Part shown: positions 1-5,132 of the stretch, in pieces
Layout of the letters: each line of letters begins with the position of its first letter
Position numbering within the stretch: the stretch's first letter is position 1
NCBI GenBank assembly: GCA_021785315.1
Contig: JAJYFX010000118.1
Span: forward strand, 1-6,217
Length of the DNA stretch: 6,217 bases
Direction of reading: 5' to 3'
Source of the DNA: Actinomycetes bacterium
GTDB taxonomy: Bacteria; Actinomycetota; Acidimicrobiia; Acidimicrobiales; Acidimicrobiaceae
Notes under the pieces: model-generated
Told to the model about the DNA's origin: nothing
Database searches by the model: none
Seen by the model: the letters and a program-made list of their open reading frames with translations, nothing else
Position numbers and translations under genes: made by a program

Positions 1-301
1 TCTTCACGAATCCCGCCAGTCCCTGCAGCAGTCCTCCAACAATGCCCGCTCCGCCGAGTATTATTCCAAGCACTGCGTAGGATACGTGGAAATCGGCTAG
101 CACGAAGGGATAGGCTACGCCTAGAGCTGCCACGTATCCATGCTGGATGGTATGGGAGAACGAGACTACCGCGACCTGGAGACGGTCTCCGGGATTCCAT
201 CCCTTGCTCGACTCAGCAATGATTTTTTTGGCCCCTGCCGCAGGGTCCTGTGTCTGATTGGCTTCCCCCGAATCCGACGTTTTGTCTGGCTCAGAACTCA
301 T
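1..301 (-). CDS. Membrane transporter, probably Major Facilitator Superfamily (N-terminal fragment)
   Basis: The minus strand reads open from an ATG at 301 to the window edge, giving 100 codons of an incomplete protein. An in-frame TAG lies just upstream (codon -2), so this ATG is the earliest possible start; no good Shine-Dalgarno is visible. Residues 1-40 are polar and probably cytoplasmic. From about residue 41 come two hydrophobic stretches: roughly 43-68, containing SHTIQHGYVAALGVAYPFVL, and roughly 75-98, rich in Gly (LGIILGGAGIVGGLLQG). A first helix with His and Gly, a short loop (ADFHVSYA) and a Gly-rich second helix resemble TM1-TM2 of MFS permeases, including the fosmidomycin-resistance type. 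The substrate cannot be inferred. The gene is transcribed away from pcnA. The membrane-protein call is firm; the MFS family call is moderate because only two helices are visible. Confidence 0.65.
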   Translation of the reverse strand, partial: MSSEPDKTSDSGEANQTQDPAAGAKKIIAESSKGWNPGDRLQVAVVSFSHTIQHGYVAALGVAYPFVLADFHVSYAVLGIILGGAGIVGGLLQGLAGFVK

Positions 302-370
302 CTTCTATACCCGTTTCATTATCGCGCCGAAGTTTACGATGTTCCTCTACATCCTTGGCAAGCCCCCAAA

Positions 371-382
371 GGTTCGCGAACC
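371..382. repeat. Perfect 12-base palindrome
   Basis: GGTTCGCGAACC is its own reverse complement. It lies 70 bases upstream of the transporter start, where an operator could act on that minus-strand gene. No specific regulator family is recognised from the sequence. Confidence 0.5.
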
Positions 383-387
383 GAACC

Positions 388-414
388 CGGCAACAAGACA
401 TGCATAAGTTGCCG
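388..414. repeat. Inverted repeat, 7-base arms, 13-base loop
   Basis: CGGCAAC (388-394) pairs exactly with GTTGCCG (408-414). No T-run follows on either strand and no gene ends nearby, so a terminator is unlikely. It could be an operator, or a hairpin in a transcript crossing this region. Confidence 0.4.
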
Positions 415-460
415 TAAGAAATTACACGCGCAGTGCATCGATTCTGTACAAGCGGCACTG

Positions 461-472
461 GCTGAATTCAGC
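461..472. repeat. Perfect 12-base palindrome
   Basis: GCTGAATTCAGC is its own reverse complement. It is six bases from the next inverted repeat (478-507), in the middle of the divergent region. A dimeric regulator site is possible; the regulator is unknown. Confidence 0.45.
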
Positions 473-477
473 TTACT

Positions 478-507
478 AAGTTTGCCCGCTGCGCGCTGGG
501 CAAACTT
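478..507. repeat. Strong inverted repeat, 10-base perfect arms
   Basis: AAGTTTGCCC (478-487) and GGGCAAACTT (498-507) are exact reverse complements around a 10-base loop (488-497) that is itself GC-rich (contains GCGCGC). This is the strongest hairpin in the window. Only a weak TTTAG follows on the plus strand, so an intrinsic terminator is not clearly supported. Its right arm overlaps by two bases the left arm of the next pairing (506-581), suggesting consecutive structured elements. Confidence 0.55.
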
Positions 508-581
508 TAGATTGGTAGTACCTTTTGTTAATACGCTCCAGCGCGCATCTGATGGCGCATTTTAAAGTACCGAAATCTAAA
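506..581. repeat. Long-range imperfect inverted repeat enclosing smaller dyads
   Basis: TTTAGATT (506-513) pairs exactly with AATCTAAA (574-581). After a two-base bulge (572-573) GGTA (514-517) pairs with TACC (568-571), and then CTTT (522-525) with AAAG (564-567). Inside lies a bulged hairpin, GCGCATC with GATGGCGC (543-557). The nesting suggests a foldable RNA or compound regulatory site of about 76 bases, starting where hairpin 478-507 ends. Whether it is transcribed cannot be told from sequence. Confidence 0.4.
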
Positions 582-585
582 CGAA

Positions 586-614
586 TTGAAATGGTCCAGC
601 CAATTGGCAATAGT
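586..614 (+). promoter_or_regulatory. Candidate pcnA promoter
   Basis: TTGAAA (586-591; 5 of 6 to TTGACA) is followed after 17 bases by AATAGT (609-614; 4 of 6 to TATAAT). Transcription would start near 621, leaving a leader of about 28 bases before the GTG start of pcnA. The -10 match is modest. Confidence 0.35.
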
Positions 615-648
615 TAGTCCTAAGTCGACGCACTAGCCTGTCAGCAAG

Positions 649-2070
649 GTGACTGTCGACCGTTTTCAAAAAGTTATTAATATTTCAAAGCCGCTCGCTG
701 AGCTTTTCGTTGCGAATGGCAGGAAGCTCTACTTGGTGGGCGGTGCCGTCAGGGATTTGTTCGTCGATGGTGATGCCGTGCTGGACACGGCGTCCGCCGC
801 CTCAGACTTGGACGATCCCAAATATGATCTGGACTTCACCACGGACGCCCCTCCTTTCGAGATCGAGAAGATCGTAGCCGGCCGGGCAGAAGCAATGTGG
901 CTTCAGGGCAAGCAATTCGGGACCATCGGGGTTGCGATGGGCGGTTACAAGTTTGAGATAACGACTCACCGTGCCGAGGTCTACCACTCGCATTCGCGCA
1001 AACCAAGGGTTACGTTCAGCGAAGATATTCTGGAGGACCTGTCCAGACGAGACTTCACTATCAACTCGATGGCTCTTAGCTTGCATACGGATAAGCCGGA
1101 AATGGTCGACCCGTTCGGAGGCCTCGATGATTTGGCAAGCCGCCGGCTAGTGACGCCGCTTTCGCCCGAGATCTCATTTTCTGAAGATCCTTTGAGGATG
1201 TTGCGCGCTGCACGGTTCATAGCGAAGATGTCCATGGAGCCGGCCCAGGAGCTTGTCGATGCGGTCTGTAGTATGCACGACCGCCTATCAATTGTTTCCG
1301 TGGAGAGAATCCGCGACGAATTTGACAAGCTCCTCACCACCGAGACGCCGAGCCCGGGCCTTGAGTTTTTGGTGGCCACCGGATTGGCGCGGGAGTTCAT
1401 TCCCGAACTGCCGGCGCTTGAGCTTGAGCAGGATCCAATTCACCGGCACAAAGACGTTCTAGCCCATACCATTGCCGTGGTTGGCAAGACTTCTCCAGAC
1501 AAGACACTCAGGCTTGCAGCCCTGTTTCACGATGTCGGCAAGCCGGCAACCAAGTACATCACGCCCCAAGGCGTTACATTCCACCATCACGATGTGGTCG
1601 GGGCGAGGATGTCACGAGAGAGAATGCGAGCCCTGAAATATTCGCTGCAAGATATCGAAGACGTCTCAAATCTCGTCTTCCTTCATTTGCGGTTTCACAC
1701 ATATCAGGCTGGATGGACCGACAGTGCGGTTCGCCGCTATGTTAGGGATGCCGGTCCGTTATTGGATTGGCTCAACGAGCTGACTCTGTGTGACAGCACT
1801 ACCCGCAATCAGTACAAGGTATTGGCTTTGCGCGAGCGGATGGAGGAGCTGAAGATTCGAATAAGCCAGCTCCGCGAAAAAGAAGAACTCAGTTCAATTC
1901 GGCCTGAGATCAACGGCGACGAAGTCATGCAACTGCTAAGGGTGCCACCCTCTCCCGTAGTCGGCGAGGCCCTTGATTTTTTGCTGGAGATCAGGCTGGA
2001 AGAAGGGCTGATTGGAAAAGATAAAGCAAGAGAACGCTTGCTGTCGTGGTGGCAGGAGAAGAAAAGCTGA
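649..2070 (+). CDS. pcnA: CCA-adding tRNA nucleotidyltransferase with HD domain
   Basis: This 473-residue protein adds or repairs the 3'-terminal CCA of tRNAs using CTP and ATP. The class II nucleotidyltransferase head shows GGAVRD (31-36), the metal-binding DLD of DLDFTTDA (60-67), FGTI (90-93), third carboxylate E103 in EITTHRAE, RRDFTINSMA (133-142), EDPLRMLRAARF (179-190) and ERIRDEFDKLL (219-229). An HD phosphohydrolase domain follows: HRHKDVLAHT (265-274), HDVGKP (294-299) and HHHD (312-315). Length and domain order match actinobacterial PcnA (M. tuberculosis Rv3907c). About 20 residues rich in Asp/Ala separate GGAVRD from DLDFTTDA, longer than the usual linker. The start is GTG at 649; it reaches GGAVRD with a normal spacing of 30 residues, but its Shine-Dalgarno is weak. 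The gene is divergent from the transporter, and its TGA directly abuts the stop of the convergent methyltransferase gene. The symbol cca would serve equally. Confidence 0.95.
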   Translation: MTVDRFQKVINISKPLAELFVANGRKLYLVGGAVRDLFVDGDAVLDTASAASDLDDPKYDLDFTTDAPPFEIEKIVAGRAEAMWLQGKQFGTIGVAMGGYKFEITTHRAEVYHSHSRKPRVTFSEDILEDLSRRDFTINSMALSLHTDKPEMVDPFGGLDDLASRRLVTPLSPEISFSEDPLRMLRAARFIAKMSMEPAQELVDAVCSMHDRLSIVSVERIRDEFDKLLTTETPSPGLEFLVATGLAREFIPELPALELEQDPIHRHKDVLAHTIAVVGKTSPDKTLRLAALFHDVGKPATKYITPQGVTFHHHDVVGARMSRERMRALKYSLQDIEDVSNLVFLHLRFHTYQAGWTDSAVRRYVRDAGPLLDWLNELTLCDSTTRNQYKVLALRERMEELKIRISQLREKEELSSIRPEINGDEVMQLLRVPPSPVVGEALDFLLEIRLEEGLIGKDKARERLLSWWQEKKS

Positions 2071-2706
2071 CTACTTGCGGGCGCGAATTAGCAGTATCAT
2101 CGGGTTCGGCGAGGTGCTGCCCGCACTGTCCTTGGGAATTTCCAGAAGCTGATCTATGCCAAATCCAGATCGTTTAAGCAAAGAGAAAGTTTCGCCAAAC
2201 GACATCGGGTGGATCATTTGAGGCAGGGGTACCGGAAAGTCCCAGTTCAGCTCCGTGCAAGCGATCGGCTTCGTCGATCTGTAGCGCGGTGGATTCACGG
2301 CATTTGATAACTGTAACTGCATAAACGCCAACGGATGCACCAGGCCAAAGACGAAAGTGCCCTGCGCCTTAAGGACCCTTTGCAGTTGCCGGAAAACTCT
2401 GGCGATATCGGATGTGCCGGCGAGAGCTATGACGCTGAAAGCAGTGTCTACAGACTCTGCCGGACAAAAAGCAAGGTCGGCCAGCTTGCTCTGGCGGACC
2501 TCAAACTTAAACTCGTTGAACGCTTCGCTGCCGCGGAGTTCTAATAATTTAGTTTGTGACTCCTCGACCAATATTGGTGATGCGCCCTGAGCTGCTAGCT
2601 TGGTCGAGAGGCAGTCCCTGGCCAATCCAAGCTCAAGGACTCTTTTGCCTTTCACCTCACCGATTAGCCGGGCTACCTCTTGAGTTAGATAATCGACAGA
2701 CTCCAA
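2071..2706 (-). CDS. Class I SAM-dependent methyltransferase-like protein, degenerate motif I
   Basis: This 211-residue protein has the layout of a small Rossmann-fold methyltransferase. Motif I is at VLELGLARD (23-31), followed by a helix (STKLAAQGA), an acidic strand end at VEES (47-50), a motif II/III-like stretch AESVDTAFSVIAL (83-95), then RVLKAQGTFVFGLVHPL (110-126), typical of UbiE-like enzymes ending in HPL. The canonical GxGxG loop reads G-L-A-R-D, keeping only the first Gly, so SAM binding may be altered or lost. The start is TTG at 2706; GAGGGAG lies just upstream and overlaps the ino1 TGA. It sits 9 bases after ino1, so it is probably the third gene of padR-ino1-methyltransferase and translationally linked to ino1. 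Substrate unknown. Its stop (2071-2073) touches the pcnA stop at 2070, so no separate terminator space exists. The fold assignment is good; activity is uncertain. Confidence 0.75.
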   Translation of the reverse strand: MESVDYLTQEVARLIGEVKGKRVLELGLARDCLSTKLAAQGASPILVEESQTKLLELRGSEAFNEFKFEVRQSKLADLAFCPAESVDTAFSVIALAGTSDIARVFRQLQRVLKAQGTFVFGLVHPLAFMQLQLSNAVNPPRYRSTKPIACTELNWDFPVPLPQMIHPMSFGETFSLLKRSGFGIDQLLEIPKDSAGSTSPNPMILLIRARK

Positions 2707-2715
2707 CTGACTCCC

Positions 2716-3786
2716 TCAGCCATTTGTTGCAAAGCTATCCACCATCTCCTGCGCTACCTGATCTCTGTACTGAACCGGCGGAGACTTCATAAAGTAAGCC
2801 GACGGACCAAGCAGCGGTCCTCCAAGTCCTTTGTCAAGAGCGATCTTCGCACATCTCAGTGCATCGATAATAACTCCTGCAGAATTCGGAGAGTCCCAAA
2901 CTTCAAGTTTTAACTCAATATTTAGGGGAACGTCGCCGAAATTGCGGCCCTCAAGGCGTATGTAGGCCCATTTTCGATCCTCGAGCCATGCGACGTGGTC
3001 GGAGGGTCCGATGTGGACATTGTTCGATTCGATGCCGTTGTCGATCTGGGATGTGACCGCTTGGGTCTTGGAGATTTTCTTGGACTCCAACCGTTCCCGC
3101 TCCAGCATATTTTTGAAGTCCATGTTCCCGCCGACGTTCAGTTGGTAGGTGCGGTCAAGCACCAGTCCGCGGTCTTCAAAAAGTCGGGCAAGAACGCGGT
3201 GAACAATTGTGGCGCCAACCTGGCTCTTGATGTCGTCGCCGATGATTGGAACGCCGGCTTCGGTGAATTTTCTGGCCCACTCCGGGTCGGAGGCGATGAA
3301 TACTGGGATCGCATTGACAAACGCGACTTTGGCGTCAAGTGCAGCTTGTGCGTAAAACTTTTGGGCAAGCTCGGAGCCGACAGGAAGGTAACTGACCAGC
3401 ACATCGATCCTGGCGTCTTTGAGAGCCTGGGCGACATCAACCGCACTCTCGGGTGACTCTTCGATGGTTTGGCGATAGTACTTTCCCAATCCGTCCAAAG
3501 TTGGTCCTCTTAGAACGGTTACGCCCGTGTGATCGACATTGGCAAATTTGATCGTGTTGTTTTGACCAGAGAAGATCGCCTTGCTCAAGTCGGTGCCGAC
3601 CTTGGTTGCGTCTACGTCGAAGGCCAATGACACCTCGATATCGCGAACGTGATAGTCGCCAAGAACTACGTGCATCAGGCCAGGCACGGATTCGTGCGGA
3701 TCGGCATTCTTGTAATATTTGATTCCTTGTACCAGGGAACTGGCACAGTTGCCGACTCCTGCGATTGCTACTCTTATTTTGCCCAC
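2716..3786 (-). CDS. ino1: Inositol-1-phosphate synthase (actinobacterial type)
   Basis: This 356-residue protein converts glucose-6-phosphate to 1L-myo-inositol-1-phosphate with bound NAD, the first step to inositol lipids and, in many actinobacteria, mycothiol. The NAD-binding start KIRVAIAG is followed by [12 protein letters not shown] (10-21), and [17 protein letters not shown] (43-59) ends in the acidic residues expected near the NAD ribose. Further conserved blocks are SYLPVGSE (132-139), VNAIPVFIA (157-165), [11 protein letters not shown] (183-193) and [12 protein letters not shown] (216-227). Length is close to M. tuberculosis Ino1 (Rv0046c), so the gene is intact and of the short actinobacterial/archaeal type, not the longer eukaryotic one. 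The start is GTG at 3786, preceded by a purine-rich GGAAGGTGAG. It lies 22 bases after padR and 9 bases before the methyltransferase gene, all minus strand, so co-transcription and PadR control are likely. Confidence 0.95.
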   Translation of the reverse strand: MGKIRVAIAGVGNCASSLVQGIKYYKNADPHESVPGLMHVVLGDYHVRDIEVSLAFDVDATKVGTDLSKAIFSGQNNTIKFANVDHTGVTVLRGPTLDGLGKYYRQTIEESPESAVDVAQALKDARIDVLVSYLPVGSELAQKFYAQAALDAKVAFVNAIPVFIASDPEWARKFTEAGVPIIGDDIKSQVGATIVHRVLARLFEDRGLVLDRTYQLNVGGNMDFKNMLERERLESKKISKTQAVTSQIDNGIESNNVHIGPSDHVAWLEDRKWAYIRLEGRNFGDVPLNIELKLEVWDSPNSAGVIIDALRCAKIALDKGLGGPLLGPSAYFMKSPPVQYRDQVAQEMVDSFATNG

Positions 3787-3808
3787 TTGTGGCTCACCTT
3801 CCTTAGTG

Positions 3809-4465
3809 TTAGATGGAGTCCTTGATTTCCTGAGAAACCAAGAGATCTGTACCTGAGTTCTTTATGGAGGATTCCTCTTTTGCAATCAGCTCTTCAATCC
3901 ATGCAAGATCGGACGAGCTGGTCGATCGGAAGTGCTCGAGAACCAGTTCAACATAGGGTTCTAAAGCAAAGCGCTTCTTCTCAATATTCTTGCGGGATGA
4001 CTGGACTCGTTCCAAAATCAAGTCGCGCCGCTCCTTCAGCATCTTAAGCCGTGTTTGGGAATCCATGTGATTGGCGAAAGCTAAGCGAACTGCGAAACCT
4101 TTTTCGTCAATTTCGCTGTCATTGTTGAGCATCTCGGAAAATAGCGCGGAACCAAGATCTGTAATGCCGTATACCTTCTTATTCCTCGACCCCCGCAGCC
4201 CATCTGAACTTGAGCGAAATACCGCTCGTTCGCCGCCCAGTGAGCCCGTCATGGGTATGGATGGTGCCGCAGGCCGTGCCTCCACTGCTTTCACGGCGCC
4301 TCTGGCCTCTAAACGGGCCAACGCCGGATAGAGCGAACCCCAGGAAACATGCATGATAAGTCCCAAGGATTCGGTCATGCGCTTTTTAAGTTCATAGCCG
4401 TGCATGTCCTGCTCTTTAAGCAGGCCCAGCACTACAAGTTCAAGTGAATTACTTCCAGCCGCCAT
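3809..4465 (-). CDS. PadR family transcriptional regulator
   Basis: From ATG 4465 the protein has 218 residues. The N-terminal winged helix-turn-helix is typical of Pad[24 protein letters not shown], then [16 protein letters not shown], and [16 protein letters not shown] closing the wing. The wing carries an insert of about 35 residues rich in Pro, Ser and Gly ([20 protein letters not shown] and following), longer than the minimal PadR hairpin. The C-terminal half is helical and charged, with [24 protein letters not shown] and a final [13 protein letters not shown] helix, as expected for dimerisation. The frame extends upstream to TTG 4510, but the 15 extra residues are non-conserved and no Shine-Dalgarno supports them, so ATG 4465 is preferred; its own ribosome site (AGAAGA) is also weak. 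The PadR-ino1 pair matches Rv0047c-Rv0046c. A role as autorepressor and ino1 regulator is inferred; the effector is unknown. Confidence 0.88.
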   Translation of the reverse strand: MAAGSNSLELVVLGLLKEQDMHGYELKKRMTESLGLIMHVSWGSLYPALARLEARGAVKAVEARPAAPSIPMTGSLGGERAVFRSSSDGLRGSRNKKVYGITDLGSALFSEMLNNDSEIDEKGFAVRLAFANHMDSQTRLKMLKERRDLILERVQSSRKNIEKKRFALEPYVELVLEHFRSTSSSDLAWIEELIAKEESSIKNSGTDLLVSQEIKDSI

Positions 4466-4525
4466 TTGACAATCTTCTGTGTTTGAATCCGGCACCAGCA
4501 ATGCCGTCAATTTGACTGATATTTG

Positions 4526-4531
4526 ATTCTA
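4526..4531 (-). promoter_or_regulatory. Candidate -10 box for the padR-ino1 operon
   Basis: On the minus strand TAGAAT (4531 to 4526) matches TATAAT at 5 of 6 positions. Transcription would start near 4519, about 54 bases before ATG 4465. No good -35 lies 16-18 bases upstream; instead that position is covered by the 4545-4561 dyad, consistent with a regulator-dependent promoter. Confidence 0.35.
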
Positions 4532-4544
4532 TATTGTTTCCTGT

Positions 4545-4563
4545 TATATCGAGCTGATATATC
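4545..4563. promoter_or_regulatory. Operator-like overlapping palindromes between padR and the DUF5318 gene
   Basis: TATATC (4545-4550) and GATATA (4556-4561) are exact inverted arms around GAGCT, a 17-base dyad. It overlaps a second perfect palindrome, GATATATC (4556-4563). AT-rich dyads of this size in front of a padR gene are typical binding sites for PadR autoregulation. The site is between two divergent genes, so one bound dimer could affect both. Binding by this PadR is inferred. Confidence 0.45.
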
Positions 4564-4564
4564 G

Positions 4565-4579
4565 GCAAAATATTTTTGC
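4565..4579. promoter_or_regulatory. Second operator-like inverted repeat in the divergent region
   Basis: GCAAAA (4565-4570) and TTTTGC (4574-4579) are exact inverted arms with a TAT spacer. It begins two bases after the previous palindrome, placing the two dyad centres roughly two helical turns apart. It could be a second site for the same regulator (though the arm sequence differs) or for another protein. No gene ends nearby, so it is not a terminator. Confidence 0.4.
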
Positions 4580-4627
4580 GCTCTTTGTCGGGTAGATTTT
4601 CAAACAAGGATCATTTAAAGCTGTTAC

Positions 4628-5032
4628 TTGCCGGCGATTCCTTATACCGTGTACCTAGTGAGTGGAGAATTTTCAAGATCAGGCAACACGAGTGAGTTCG
4701 CGAGCATTGACTACCTTCTGGCTAAAAAAGCCTTGCTCCGCGAGTTCAAGGCGGGTCAGATTGCCAAGCATGAATTATGCGACGCGCACCCCGAGCTGAT
4801 TAGGGCCGCTAAATCCATCGGTATGCCGTCCGGGGAATTGTGCGAAGTTTGCGGCTCGGGCGACATCGTTCACGTTTCTTACGCTTTTGGCCCGAAACTG
4901 CCATCCCATGGGCGCTGTGTTTCAGGTTCCGACGAACTCGCCAGACTTCGCGCCACCGTTTCGCAGTTCACCTGCTACGTGGTCGAGGTTTGTCCTGAGT
5001 GTCATTGGAACCATCTGGTTCGCCAGTTCTGA
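4628..5032 (+). CDS. DUF5318-type zinc-ribbon-like protein of unknown function
   Basis: This protein of up to 134 residues resembles the small actinobacterial family DUF5318 (M. tuberculosis Rv0049, also next to PadR and ino1). The family-like core runs IDYLLAKKALLREFKAG, then CDAHPELIRAAKSIG (51-65), CEVCG (72-76), a central VSYAFG (83-88), and VVEVCPECHWNHLV (118-131). The two CxxC pairs (C72/C75 and C122/C125), about 50 residues apart, look like a treble-clef or zinc-ribbon metal site; this is inference. There is no signal peptide or membrane segment, so it is probably cytoplasmic. The start is uncertain: TTG 4628 gives the longest form, GTG 4649 and GTG 4658 are alternatives, and none has a good Shine-Dalgarno (AAGGA at 4606-4610 is too far). 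The family core begins around residue 24, so a later start would lose nothing conserved. It is divergent from padR, and panB follows after 100 bases. Function is unknown. Confidence 0.8.
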   Translation: MPAIPYTVYLVSGEFSRSGNTSEFASIDYLLAKKALLREFKAGQIAKHELCDAHPELIRAAKSIGMPSGELCEVCGSGDIVHVSYAFGPKLPSHGRCVSGSDELARLRATVSQFTCYVVEVCPECHWNHLVRQF

Positions 5033-5083
5033 TCGGCCAACTTTCCAGCTGCTTTGTACATAGGCTGCCGTGGTAGTTAGACT

Positions 5084-5107
5084 TGGTAGCGACGCCTGCA
5101 GCTACCA
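5084..5107. repeat. Inverted repeat upstream of panB
   Basis: TGGTAGC (5084-5090) and GCTACCA (5101-5107) are exact reverse complements around a 10-base loop. A further TGGTAG copy lies at 5071-5076 and could compete for the same right arm. The dyad ends 13 bases before the panB Shine-Dalgarno. No T-run follows, so it is more likely an operator or leader hairpin than a terminator of the preceding gene. A weak promoter (TTGTAC 5054-5059, TAGACT 5078-5083, 18-base spacer) would start transcription inside the dyad, near 5090. Confidence 0.4.
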
Positions 5108-5132
5108 TGCGCGGGACGTTGAGGAGGCTTAA

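Larger units (their letters stand above)
302..648. promoter_or_regulatory. Divergent intergenic region between the transporter and pcnA
   Basis: This 347-base stretch separates two divergent genes and must hold both promoters. I see no convincing coding frame and no tRNA. It carries many dyads: perfect 12-base palindromes at 371-382 and 461-472, inverted repeats at 388-414 and 478-507, and a longer pairing between 506-517 and 568-581. These are listed separately. On the minus strand GATAAT (323-318) is a possible -10 box for the transporter, giving a leader of about 10 bases, but no good -35 accompanies it. On the plus strand a candidate pcnA promoter lies at 586-614. Confidence 0.55.

Noticed and set aside
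140..565. Plus-strand open frame of 141 codons over the transporter start and intergenic region
   Set aside because: It overlaps the transporter N-terminus antisense, has no recognisable domain, and crosses the palindromes; the opposite strand codes for a clear membrane protein.
302..648. tRNA or rRNA gene in the long intergenic region
   Set aside because: The hairpins do not form a cloverleaf, and no T-loop GTTCGANNC with matching acceptor arms is found.
802..1400. Minus-strand open frames inside pcnA
   Set aside because: They are antisense to conserved catalytic motifs of the CCA enzyme and show no protein-like domains.
2335..2792. Plus-strand open frames opposite the methyltransferase gene and the ino1 3' end
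   Set aside because: They lie opposite coding sequence with recognisable motifs and lack conserved features.
2995..3456. Plus-strand frame of 153 codons opposite ino1
   Set aside because: It mirrors the highly conserved inositol-1-phosphate synthase core and looks like a codon-bias shadow.
4071..4331. Plus-strand frame opposite padR
   Set aside because: It is a shadow of the PadR coding frame, with no domain and no ribosome site.
4466..4510. N-terminal extension of PadR from TTG 4510
   Set aside because: There is no Shine-Dalgarno, PadR similarity begins just after ATG 4465, and the extension runs through the likely leader.
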